Positions 34,775 through 45,488 are shown, counted from the first letter of the stretch. The stretch is DNA of 64,000 nucleotides from Protonemura montana (GCA_947568835.1 OX387605.1:20774418-20838417), one strand, 5' to 3'. The notes: generated from the letters alone by a model not told the origin. A program made the numbers and translations.

Positions 34775-36831
34775 GGGTCATTCCATGTCAATTCAACCAA
34801 TTTTTTGGGAAAATTGACCGTCACCTCTTAGAAATCGACCAAACTTGATAGGATGATGACCACATTATTTCTCTTGTTGACGTATTTTTTTGTTTGCCTC
34901 TGAGTCAAATGGTTCGCCCGGTACGGCCCCGAAACGGCGGTTCGGCACTGAATTTTGGGGTACACGCGTCTTTTTTCTTTCTCAAATTGCGCCGGCTGTA
35001 GATAAGATAGATTAATGAAAAAATTTTGTATGAAAGGTATTGAAATTTTGTTTCATAAAACATAAATTTCGTTTAAAAAAAAGTAAAAAATCCCCCCCTT
35101 CCCCCTTTTTATTTTTTCTACCCCTATTATCTTTTTAAATACTATTTTGATTTTCTTAAAAAATTCTATTTGATAGCTATAAGTATAAACTTAATTTTCT
35201 GAAAGTTTCAGAGTGGGACATCGAGGGAATTTTGAGATAAAAATTAAAAAGTATCGCCGTGTGAAAAAAAACGCATGTTTTTACATGTGTTTACGTGCAT
35301 ATGGGATAGTTCATACAAAATCAACACATCATTAAACCTGACCAACTTTTATATGAAATAAAAGTATGCTTAGGCATAAAGTGGACTTAGAACAGACTTT
35401 CACTATTTTTTTCAAAATTTTGTCCCGCATCATTCATGCGCAGTAGCAGTCCAAACTTGAGCACTTTTCAGTGTTTTGGTTCGCCTTTCAAGACGTTTGG
35501 GCTTCTAGCTAACGACCCGTTAATGATAACGAAAAAATAAAAACACTGATAGAAAGCTGAGAAAATTTAGGAAATGTCGAATTGAAAAAAAATCTTAACA
35601 ATATAAAAACTACCCTTAATGTACAAACATCCCCTAAATTGAGAATAAAAACAATTTACCCTACTTTTCACTTAACAAAAATTTAAGAAAACCTCACCAA
35701 AGAACTGGCCAAGCTGATCTAAAAGTTTCGTGACGACTAACGCGCCAGTTTTCGAGATACAATTTTTTTCTCGATTAAATATGTGTAGTAGGTAAATTAG
35801 CAAATCTCGTAAAATTGTGACATTCTGATTCGATTCAGAAATCGTGATAAAAAAATATCTGAAAAACTGTTGCGAGTTCCATCACGAAACTTTCAAATAA
35901 GCTTAACCAGTTCTTTGGTGATGTTTTTTTTAATTTTCGTCAGGTTCAAAGTATGGGGAATCTTTTTTCTTCTCAATTTAGGGGATGTTTGTACATTAAG
36001 GGTAGTTTTTATATTGTTAAGATTTTTTTTCAATTCGACATTTCCTAAATTTTCTCAGCTTTCTATCAGTGTTTTTATTTTTTCGTTATCATTAACGGGT
36101 CGTTAGCTAGAAGCCCAAACGTCTTGAAAGGCGAACCAAAACACTGAAAAGTGCTCAAGTTTGGACTGCTACTGCGCATGAATGATGCGGGACAAAATTT
36201 TGAAAAAAATAGTGAAAGTCTGTTCTAAGTCCACTTTATGCCTAAGCATACTTTTATTTCATATAAAAGTTGGTCAGGTTTAATGATGTGTTGATTTTGT
36301 ATGAACTATCCCATATGCACGTAAACACATGTAAAAACATGCGTTTTTTTTCACACGGCGATACTTTTTAATTTTTATCTCAAAATTCCCTCGATGTCCC
36401 ACTCTGAAACTTTCAGAAAATTAAGTTTATACTTATAGCTATCAAATAGAATTTTTTAAGAAAATCAAAATAGTATTTAAAAAGATAATAGGGGTAGAAA
36501 AAATAAAAAGGGGGAAGGGGGGGATTTTTTACTTTTTTTTAAACGAAATTTATGTTTTATGAAACAAAATTTCAATACCTTTCATACAAAATTTTTTCAT
36601 TAATCTATCTTATCTACAGCCGGCGCAATTTGAGAAAGAAAAAAGACGCGTGTACCTCAAAATTCAGTGCCGAACCGCCGTTTCGGGGCCGTACCGGGCG
36701 AACCATTTGACTCAGAGGCAAACAAAAAAATACGTCAACAAGAGAAATGATGTGGTCATCATCCTATCAAGTTTGGTCGATTTCTGAGAGGTGATGGTTT
36801 TTTGGTCGGTTGATTTGACATGGAATGACCC
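34775..36831. mobile_element. 2.06-kb long inverted-repeat (foldback-type) element
   Basis: Starts GGGTCATTCCATGTCAA and ends with its complement TTGACATGGAATGACCC. AAAA flanks both sides (34771-34774 and 36832-36835), possibly a 4-bp target-site duplication. Each arm is about 1 kb, and the arms meet around 35800 with only a short unpaired centre. The middle of each arm is almost perfectly complementary. The last 60 bp at the outer ends and the inner 100 bp or so are more diverged. No transposase frame is seen; the open frames are low-complexity. This structure is typical of foldback or long-TIR non-autonomous DNA transposons. A collapsed palindrome assembly artefact is less likely because the arms differ. 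Confidence 0.9.
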
Positions 36832-36869
36832 AAAAGGTACATGAAAGTGGAACGGAGGATAAACGGGGC

Positions 36870-36935
36870 CGGGTTCGTATCCCGCTTGGTGCACTATTTT
36901 TAACTAAGAATCAAACACCTACCAAGATTGTTTGA
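36870..36935 (+). repeat. Right-hand remnant of repeat block Y
   Basis: GGGTTCGTATCCCGCTTGG through ACCAAGATTGTT, matching the end of block Y at 29153 and 43199. With 33845-34150 it brackets the palindrome region. Confidence 0.75.
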
Positions 36936-37139
36936 AAATATCTTCGATGCTGCTGATTCTGATTCTGTGTTCGAAGTAGGTTATTAAATGTAAAATCCTT
37001 ATTAAATGTTAAAGCCTTTGTTAAAACCCTCTCTTATAGGAGCCGCTCTTGCAGTCGAGCGGTGAAGCCGTCTGGTCGATGTGGTGAGGGGTCCACGATC
37101 AAATCCCGACCAAGCGATAATTTAATATTTTTTTGTTAT

Positions 37140-37460
37140 CATCATCCGGGTTACCGACCGAAGTGCAGCATAAATTGATCGAGTACATTTGATATCCAAC
37201 AGAATGCGCTGGGGGTCACGGTGCGTCTTAACACGATTGCGTGTTCGGTGAAACTGTATAGATAAGAGTAATTAAGAAGACCGCGACCGTCCATCAGGCT
37301 TTGACTGGTGTTCCTCCTGTCAGCCTCTAAAGCTTGCATTCACGTTAGCGTGTTGCAAATGGTGAAAGCCCATATTTTGGAGTTGTAGAGTGCTTCTGCT
37401 CTGCTAGGTGTGGCGACCTAGTACCTCTGCACTGCTTGGTGTGGTGGCCGGGTTCTAGCT
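37140..37460 (-). repeat. Left member of an inverted repeat pair
   Basis: The reverse complement matches 38865-39180 in order: ACACCAAGCAGTGC, GGGCTTTCACCA, ATGCAAGC, GGAACxCCAGTC, TGTTGGATATCAAATGTAC and ATCGGTCGGTAACCCG-like. Overall divergence is moderate (roughly one quarter of positions by eye). It is either two inverted copies of one repeat or the ends of a 2-kb element. Confidence 0.75.
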
Positions 37461-37826
37461 CTTGCTTGCGAGGACGAATAATACTTCTCCATGATATTTT
37501 CTTAATTATAAAAGCTAGATACCCGGACCGCTAACATGAGTATACTTCGGACCTAACTAATCAGAAGGTGAAGTCGATGTCATGTACCAACCTAGTAAGC
37601 GGGTTTTCAACCATGAAAATCAAATAGGTCCATCGATCTTCACAATGTATGTCAGTCTGCGTGGCACATTGGTATTGTCGCTGCTTCGGCATCGTCTAAA
37701 TGATACGCTACGTGGATCGCACCCACTCGACGGAGGAAGTTTTTGACTGTTGAAATGCAACATTCACCCGTGGGAGTTGCGGTCAGGAGACTTGTATATG
37801 TCAAAAAATGAAGAGGTAAATGTTTA

Positions 37827-38090
37827 TCCGCGTGGTCGTGCGGTTAAAGGCATCGGATTGATCGATCACATGAAAGTCCAATTGACGACGTACCGGGTTC
37901 GAATCACGCTCGTGTCTCCACACAGTGTCATACTTTTCCATTTTTTTTGGGCGTATGTTTTTAGACAGTAGCAAAATTGCCGGGCGCTCCTGGCGCTCCG
38001 CGCCAGTCGCACCCGCCAATTTTGCGGGGCGTTCCCACGACCCCAGACCCCACCTAACCCCGTGTGCGGCTCCTAAGTCTAGCATCAAGT
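37827..38090 (+). mobile_element. tRNA-derived SINE-like element with a GC-rich hairpin
   Basis: Begins with a tRNA-like head: A-box-like GTGGTCGTGCGGTTAAAGG and a perfect B box GGGTTCGAATC at 37894-37904. The body includes a GC-rich hairpin at 37971-38025 (GCAAAATTG pairing with CAATTTTGC, with nested CTGGCGC/GCGCCAG at 37990-38006). The end of the element and target-site duplications were not identified. It is too degenerate for a working tRNA. Confidence 0.6.
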
Positions 38091-38239
38091 ATATAGGAAC
38101 AGTTGTGAGTGCTAAACTGCCACCTGTTGGCAGAATATCGAACTACACTCTGGACTTATAACATTTTTGATATTTTATTCAGCTTCATCGAGTTTGATTA
38201 TTAGCTACCAGAGCGACTTGAGCTCAGAGCTGCCAAAAA

Positions 38240-38312
38240 GCTGCTCGGCCGGGATTCGAACGCCTGACCTCCTCAACACGAAGCAAGCAAGCTAACCACG
38301 GAGCCACGCTGG
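38240..38312 (-). mobile_element. tRNA-like SINE head or tRNA pseudogene
   Basis: On the minus strand, TGGCTCCGTGGTTAGC resembles an A box and GGCGTTCGAATCCCG a B box, with normal tRNA spacing. The arms do not fold into a convincing cloverleaf by eye, so it is called a tRNA-derived repeat and not a gene. Confidence 0.6.
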
Positions 38313-38864
38313 ACTGATGAGAGGGAACTGAAATAAAGCAACTAAAATGTCAACGATTCGATGTAGCTACAATCTCTTTACATATCGTTGTGTTGCAATA
38401 ATTTATATTTATTAAAACTCTGCGCTACTTTGTGACCAGCCTCGTGGTCAAGTTTTCACGTTGCCTGTTTTAAGTATGCCAGCGGGGCCGAAGTATGATG
38501 CCCGCTCTGTGAATCTAATATTATTTCACTAAAAGTTTAGTTGTTCGACCTATCATTGACTTCAAATTATACGTTTATTTGCCAAAGTTGAGAAAATGTA
38601 CATTTAGGCGTACTCAGTAAATTAAATTAATAATAATACAAGTATGAGTAGCAAATAAATGTATGTTAAAATTTAAAAAAAGTTCATCTATATAGTTGCA
38701 CTCAGATTATAACAAATATGACAGATGTACTCAAGAATATTACATTATTACAGATACGTACACAATTATAACATTATTTACTACATGTACAAAGAACAGA
38801 TTACATATAACCACCAAGATATTAACTACGGGTAACTAGAGAAGGAAGGATTCGCTTCTACACA

Positions 38865-39180
38865 ATGTGTAAATGCCGGACCCGACCCCAACACCAAGCA
38901 GTGCTGCGGCACTCGGCCACTCCAAAAAAAGTCTGGGCTTTCACCAGTTGCCACGATCTAACGCGAAAATGCAAGCCTTGAAGTCCGACTGGAGGAACGC
39001 CAGTCGAACCCCGTTGCTCGCAGTCAGGTTCCCTGGTCAACCATACCAAACAAGTATCACCGAACCAGCAGTCGAGTTAAAGCACAGAGTGATCGCAAAC
39101 GCAATCTGTTGGATATCAAATGTACCTACTTGATCAATTAAAATGTCGATAAATCACGGCCATCGGTCGGTAACCCGTGT
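38865..39180 (+). repeat. Right member of the inverted repeat pair
   Basis: Partner of 37140-37460, about 1.4 kb away in opposite orientation. It carries a 60-codon-scale open frame that is not matched in the partner, so no protein is called. Confidence 0.75.
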
Positions 39181-39863
39181 ACCCACCTTGCTGAGCTGCC
39201 AACCTTGAAGCTATAAAATAACGGAATCGTGCCTATAATAGCCCATCGTGTTCGGGGGTGCAAACTACCCCATAGACCACAGTATGGGCGAATCTTCAAA
39301 AATCAAGAAGAAACGTAAGAAACGTATAAAACGTCCATTGATTTTTCAATATTTTTTGAGTGGAAATTGAAGTGACAGCACGCCCAACGCCTGGACTGTA
39401 AACACGACGTCAGTGCACACGTGTACGATGAGTGGCCTACCCATCAGGATTCACACATAAATATTACTGCTAGAAGTGATTTATTTACATCTTGTTTTAT
39501 TGACTTGCATGCAAATTTTTGGTTTTCATTTATGGGTTCGCGCGCTGTCTGGGATCCGATCTCGGTTCGCCTGAAATCTCTGTGCAAAGTACCCTTTCAA
39601 TGAACGTACTTGAAGGCGGAAATTTTTCTCAAAAACGTGGAAAGTGGTAAGGATAAAATGTTGCTCTAGAAGCGAACACAAGAACAACTCATCCTGAGTA
39701 AAAGTTTCAGCTAATTATTTGAATATAGAGTGTAGTGTTACGCTTGCAAGGTGTCCAGTGTCCGCAAAAACTGTGCATTTCAACGCATTTGCGAACAGTG
39801 TTTTTTTTTTCCGAAAAATCAGAAAATAACACCGAAAAAACTGATAGGTATTAACTTCTTACC

Positions 39864-39998
39864 GTAACAGACGCACGAGGAGCTCGAGGCCCAGGACACG
39901 TGGAGGTCCTGCAGGAACAGACACACGTGATGTTGCACGAGAACTGCGACGTCCCCATTGAGAGGCTACTGGGCGACATGGTCAAGTGCACCATCAGT
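39864..39998 (+). pseudogene. Exon-like fragment with a frameshift, unrecognised
   Basis: After a TTCTTACCGTAACAG acceptor, the GC-rich sequence reads THEELEAQDTWRS in one frame and, after a shift near 39902, VEVLQEQTHVMLHENCDVPI then ERLLGDMVKC in another. The coding look and GC contrast suggest a decayed exon, but there is no donor at its end and I do not recognise the protein. Confidence 0.35.
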
Positions 39999-40361
39999 GC
40001 ATATTATCTTATAAAACTGCACTAAACTTTTTTAGTGTAGAATCTTTCAAAATTCTGCTTGGGAATTGATCCAGCTTTACTAAGATTTATAATGACTGCG
40101 TATGTTAGTGATAGTGGAAAGGGAATAATTGTTTATTTGTAATTATGTTATTTACAGGGAGTGGTTACTTTTCTTTATAATAGTACAAAACTATATAACC
40201 GATTTTTTTAAAAAACGTGGAAGGTCCAAGTTGACAACACAAAAATGTCAGTGAAGACATTTAGCAGCTAGAGAGCAAACAAATAAAAAAACCACGTCAG
40301 CGACTTTATTGGGGGGTATGTGAAATTTACGATTTTGTTTCGCTCGCTACGCTCATCAATG

Positions 40362-40937
40362 ACTTCGAACGGTTCGGAACACCGGATCTCATGAGGTCAC
40401 CAAAGTTGAGCAACATTGCGCTAAGGTGGTAGTGAATGGGTGACCATCATGCATATGACCGGTTCTTTTCGGGAGAGAGATTGGAGGGATGAAAGTTAGT
40501 GCAGCAACTTCATTCACCTTGCTTATAAACTTCTCGAAGGCATGGATTTGTGGAGGAATCTTGCTGCTCGAGTTGTATCGTCCTTTGGAAGGGACATGAA
40601 GCTGGTGGTCCACTTGGAGCTATTCGACAAGAGTACTTTGGCTACGTGCCGGCACCGGGTTTCTTCTTCTGCCTTCTTGGCTAGGTTAGGTTCATCATCA
40701 TCATCATCATCATCATCCACTCACATACACCGACGCCATTAGACCTTTAATATCTACATATAAACATCTTTACTAGAATAGGCCCATACAACTACAATGT
40801 AATTGTCAGCAGCTAATAAACAAATATATACAACAAAAAAATGTATAATCATTACTAGCCGTTTAATGATCGAAGATTATGCCAGTGCCACAGGTCCCGT
40901 TGTCAAACAGTGCGTCGCTAAACACAATAATTAATCA
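40362..40937 (+). mobile_element. 5S-derived SINE split by a 136-bp insertion
   Basis: Head (GGAACACCGGATCTCATGAG through GTGAATGGGTGACC), body (TTGTGGAGGAATC, GTGCCGGCACCGGG, a (CAT)n tract, GACGCCATTAGACC) at 40362-40745, then about 136 unrelated AT-rich bp (40746-40881), then the tail (CCAGTGCCACAGG, GTGCGTCGCTAAACAC and AATCAATC) to about 40937. The body and tail are collinear with the copy at 20.7 kb across the insertion. Confidence 0.85.
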
Positions 40938-41423
40938 ATCGACTGAGTCTAAATGGACTCCAATCCGTGGACCCCAACGAGCTATATAAAGGGTACCCCC
41001 ATTTACATTTCGTGAACCCCTTTTTCTTTCATACGGACCACTGTGTGAACCTATGCTATAAACGAATACCCCTAAACACGATTATTGGCACAGCTAAGGG
41101 AAATATTTAAAATATTTGTAGACGGAAATGTATTGTGGTTGTAGCATAAAATAATGGTTCGTTATTCTAGGGTTGGAGATGGTTGTAGCGTTGGTTGTAG
41201 TTAAAAGGGCCCGTTATTAGCAAAGACATTTGAAGCTGCTGCCAACCGCAGATCTTGCTGCCAACCTTCACATCCCAACAGCTGTTCGAGTGGGTTTCAC
41301 CCAGTTTCACCCACTGGTTTCAATCGCTTGACAGTACACAAACTTTTGGAGTGTTTCCATGTATTCTGGTACACAATTTATTAAAATGAAATAAAAACTC
41401 TTTGATTCGCAAACTGTTTTAAA

Positions 41424-41722
41424 ATGGCATCATCCATTTGCAAAGTAGGAGTTGATGAATACGAGGTAAGTCACAGAGGTAGTCAGTCTGATTACTACCG
41501 GTGTTCAAAAATGTGGTAAAAATGTCTTACCTTCTTTCAAAGATCACCCCTTTTCCTTTTTGATTAATTAAATTATATCAATTAATGAATTTTGTGACAT
41601 TTTTTTAGAACTCAGATCTAAGACGAAAGCTCCAGAGTAAAGCTGAGGCTCTGTTCATCTTGAGTAAGGAACTCGACCAATGTCGAACAGAACGGGACCA
41701 GTTTAAGCTCATGGCCGAGCAA
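41424..41722 (+). pseudogene. First two exons of a CCDC149-like gene, interrupted
   Basis: Exon 1 (41424-41465) encodes MASSICKVGVDEYE with a GTAAGT donor. Exon 2 starts at 41609 after TTTTTTTAG and reads NSDLRRKLQSKAEALFILSK, then ELDQCRTERDQFKLMAEQ. This matches the N-terminal coiled coil of CCDC149 (human SKKEALLILSKELDTC and QYKLMANQ). Immediately after MAEQ the sequence becomes a 5'-truncated Penelope-like element, giving a stop four codons later. No further CCDC149 exon is found before UBAP2. Either a gene fragment or a genuine gene broken by the insertion. Confidence 0.7.
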
Positions 41723-41723
41723 A

Positions 41724-42540
41724 AGTTTACATAGGAGAAACAGGTAGGAAAATTAGCACAAGAGTCAAGGAACACGAAAGACACATAAGATTAGCAAAAC
41801 AATCTAGCAGTGTTGGGGAAAAACAAAGCCACTTGAATCAATCAGCTTGTGCAGAACACGGAAATGAGTTTCAACACCACATTAAAATAGACACGGTAAG
41901 GATTTTATGTCGAGATGATAGGAAATTCACTAGAAAAGTCAGAGAAGCAATAGAAATTAAAAAAACAACCCAATAACTTCAATAGAGATGATAGTTTTCA
42001 ACTAGATAGAGCATGGGGAACAATTTTACAACAGAAAAATAGAATAGAGAATATCAGTGAGGAGACAGAAGAAATCAGCACAAAGAATCCAGAAGAAAAT
42101 ATTTGGATAGGTAGATTAAGAACCAAACATAATGAATAAGGAAATTTTGATTGTAGAACATAACGTTAGGACAACCTCGAAAAATTGGCGTTTTTTCCAT
42201 ACACATAATTAGTTAGTTAAAAAACGCCAATGTGTTCGAGTTCTTATTTCAGAAAATACATAATACATTATATTTTTTAAGTTATTGACCCTGATTATTT
42301 TGTTTACATGCATTTAGGATGCTTGAACTAGGTAATTTTTATAATTTTATGTGGTTCTTTTGTTATCGGAAAATTGTCAGGACCGCTCAAACCTCTGAAG
42401 AAGTAACTAGTATTTGTTACGAAACGTCGGGAAATTTAGTAGCCCTTTACTTAGCATTCAAAACCCAGTTCAAATAGTTTTTCTAAAAACTTGTGCTAAG
42501 GATAAATCAAGTAGACATGAGTCTAAAAACCATCATAAGG
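41724..42540 (+). mobile_element. 5'-truncated Penelope-like element, GIY-YIG end
   Basis: The frame from about 41725 reads VYIGETGRKISTRVKEHERH and onward through SACAEHGNEFQ, RDDRKFTRKVREAIEI and, after a one-base frameshift and stop near 41973, NFNRDDSFQLDRAWGTIL. This is the C-terminal GIY-YIG endonuclease of Penelope-like retroelements, with the YIGETGR start and a conserved terminal W. The reverse transcriptase is missing, as expected for 5' truncation. The untranslated end (about 42130-42540) contains a hammerhead-like motif. The element is inactive. Confidence 0.85.
42392..42431 (+). ncRNA. Candidate hammerhead ribozyme in the Penelope terminal region
   Basis: The core CTGAAGA at 42395-42401 is followed by GTAAC/GTTAC as stem II (42403-42407 with 42416-42420), then GAAA and CGTC at 42421-42428. 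Stem I appears short (three pairs visible) and stem III minimal. Hammerheads with very short stem III are known in Penelope-like elements. The diverged copy in Misato intron 7 has lost the core. Activity is not established. Confidence 0.4.
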
Positions 42541-42544
42541 AAAG

Positions 42545-43240
42545 GAATGTATAGGCAAGGTGTTGTATAGGTAAACTAAGGGTTGTATACACATAAACTG
42601 GTAGCAGCGCCCAAGTCCGGCGTTAGAGAATGGAGATTGTACAGATACAATGATCGATCAATGGCCAATTTGAAATTAATTAAACCAAAATTATACACCT
42701 GTGACGTATCGACTTGAGATACGATTGTGTCGTGTACGCACAGTGTAGGGTTTGGACGCCCGAAGCAAAACCCAAATTATGTGCCCCGAAAAAAACTCAG
42801 GCAGCACCTCACACGCCAAAATTAAATGAAAAAATTTGTCGACAAGAGTCAACACGTCGACGATTTATAAAATTGAATAGACGATTTACAACCAGGCTTC
42901 AGGACTCTACGAAATCGTAGAAACACGATACACGATATTAACACGATATTACAACACAATATTAATTGCCTTTGGAATTACTGAAAATAAAGCCTTTTTG
43001 AAATCGTCTATCTACTTCTCAGAAAAATGCTTGTGCTAGGGCAAAAACATACTGGTGCATTTCTTTGTCTGGAATACGATACATTTTCTGCCCACTGCAG
43101 AGTTTAATTTTTGGCGTAAGCTCACGTTAGCCCCGCGTACCCACTTTTTCTTGCGATAGTGTAAATCGATCATTCATTTCCGGAAAGGTTGCGGAAAGGG
43201 TTCGTATCCCGCTTGGTGCACTATTTTTAACTAAGAATCA
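42545..43240 (+). repeat. Repeat block Y, copy 3
   Basis: Collinear with 28500-29200. It begins directly after the Penelope fragment. Same AACTGGTAGCAGCG, AATAAAGCC and GGGTTCGTATCCCGC landmarks. Confidence 0.8.
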
Positions 43241-43241
43241 A

Positions 43242-44411
43242 TCACCTACCAAGATTGTTAAAGTATTGTCATGCAACTCTCGCCGGTCTTCGTAGCGTCC
43301 ATTCGGCGGCGAGTGAAGATCGCTCTCGTGCTCAGCGCCAGGGTGCAGAGGGTCGCTGGTTCGAAGCAGGTAAGTCACATGTGTGTAAAACTGCTGGATA
43401 TGTATTAATCTTTACAGAGAAAACTAACATCTCTTCTCGATGGTGTACCGTGATCCCCGCCAGCTGTTATTCTAGTATATGTTATTTCCCTTGGTATAGC
43501 AACGCGTCTCAGTGGCCGTGAGGTACGGCCACTTCTTCATGGGGACATTGCTTCAATGTCTCGAGTTCGAATCCTGCCCGATTCGATCATGTGTATAACT
43601 GATCATGTGTATGATGGTCATCCATCCAATACCTGACCCAGCGCATTGTTGCTTAACGTCGGTGATCTCACGAGAACCGGTGTTTCCAGCACGCCAAACC
43701 GTTCGTTGTGACGATTCGAGAAGGGCTTGTAAGCAATTGGACCCGCTGTGTGCCTTGATTTGGTCAAGAACACTCACATCTAACAAATGCTAACATAGTT
43801 AAAATTAATCTAATTAAACATCCGCAATTAAAGTACGAGAATTTGCAGTTCTTTAGCATCTGCATGCCAGAAAAAACATTTGGTCTGCGATAGCAGCCGT
43901 GGACGCCATTGCTGTTATCACCTCAATCCACTTCGAAAACCGGTCAGCCAATTAGAGCCGCGCTTCAGTCGATCGATTGTACGAGGCGGGGTCGATCGAG
44001 CACGTGTTGTGACGTCACTTGAACAGCGATGCAGTAGGTTTCAGGCGATACTCTTCTGTCGGCTACTCGCCTGGTACGAAGAGACAAATTTTCGCCTCGT
44101 TTTAGACGATTATTTCAGTTGAAACTTGTTATGGTTGGATTAACCGTACGTATAGGCAGTCCCGTGGCACTCACGCGTACCACGAGTTGCTTCAAAATTT
44201 TCACAGGCAAACTAAATTTCCTGACAAAGTAATCCGTTCCCAGCTACTTGACACAATTTTATGAAATATAGCTTTGAATTTTAGGCATAGGCAACGCCTC
44301 AAAATAGGACCGATCGGGAGATAAAAATATGTGATATTCTGACTTTTGTTGCAAAACTTGTTGCTAACCTTTACAAGATACGATATTTTCTGCGTTGTAG
44401 TGCGATCTTAC
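43242..44411 (+). repeat. Repeat blocks Z and X (truncated), copy 3
   Basis: Nearly identical to 29200-30361: the tRNA-like segment, then the 5S-head complement at 43600-43715, then the first 0.8 kb of X. X stops at GCGATCTTA, where copy 2 continues for another 1.26 kb, so a deletion has joined X directly to the next SINE. Confidence 0.85.
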
Positions 44412-44420
44412 AGATCTCAC

Positions 44421-44812
44421 TGATTGATTGATTGATTAGTGACGTTTAACGACGCACTGTTTTGACAACGGACAATGTGGCACTGGTCTAATAGTGCCGG
44501 TTAATGAGTGAGTGGTGATGAGAATGATGATTTACCTTCCTAATTAAGAAGGGAGAAGAGGAAACCCGATGCATGTGGCCGACTCCTGTCGACGAGCACC
44601 AATGTGACCACTGGCTAATCGTCCCCTCCGCAATCGAACAATTGACAGCAATCGAAAAAATTGAAGGACGGTACAACTCGAACCACAGGATTTCTCCATA
44701 AATCCATGCTGCCGAGAGGTTGATAAGCAAGGCGAGTTAAGTTGCTGAACTAACTTTCAACCCTTTAACCTCTCTCCCGAACAGAACTGGTCATGTGTAT
44801 GATGGTCACCCA
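44421..44812 (-). mobile_element. 5S-derived SINE, head truncated (copy 3 block)
   Basis: Same structure and same truncation point as 31630-32013, beginning with (TGAT)n and GTTTAACGACGCACTG and ending at GGTCACCCAT. It differs mainly in an internal stretch around 44610-44665. Confidence 0.88.
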
Positions 44813-45488
44813 TATTTCAAAAGTCAAATCCAAAAGCTGACAGCCCTGTAAAATGATTTAAAGCATAGATTTAAATTGCAAATGGGGTTGGATTGTTTCG
44901 CTCGCTATGCTTAACAAACACAGACCATTGCAATGTTTTAATGTCGAAGTCAATACGGGAAAAATAAATTCAATAACCACAATTTAAAGGTCAAATTAAG
45001 TTGCAGGAGACATTTTGCATTACATGTATGCTCCCTTATGATATCAGCGATCAGAGGCGCCGGAGCAGCGATCATATTTCAGAGATCAGCCAGATCAGTG
45101 AACTCCAGTCTGCTAGAGCGGTAGAGAGAGATATCTCTCACGGAGAGAGATATTGCTGCTTTTTTGACTGCCGAGTTAAATTTTAACCAGTGGACTTGTT
45201 TCGCGGCGACCAGCACTACAGCGAAATGAGTAATTCGGCTCTCGATGGGTGCGGAGTTTCGTGTCTGCAAGATAGCCGTCAAAAACAAGGTGTGAGCTTA
45301 CTGATTCTTTTGAAATAAGGAACCTAGACCAATACTTTGTTCGCTGCCAGCAAAAATTAAAAATTGATTTCGTTGCGTGGAGCGAAACAAGCACCCTGTT
45401 ACGGGATGTCCTGCATAGAGGTGACGGCGAATGTTATTTCCAGGGGGGTGCAAGCGCACCCCCTTGCACCCCCCTCCGGACGCCCATG
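44813..45488 (+). repeat. Repeat block W, copy 3
   Basis: Matches 32014-32692 to the C-rich end GGGGGGTGCAAGCGCACCCC and CCGGACGCCCATG. One local difference near 45115-45140 replaces sequence by a short GAGAGATATC repeat. Confidence 0.8.

Noticed and set aside
35870-36106. 78-codon open frame in the palindrome
   Set aside because: Low-complexity Phe/Leu-rich translation of T-rich DNA; it lies within one arm, and its mirror in the other arm is not coding.
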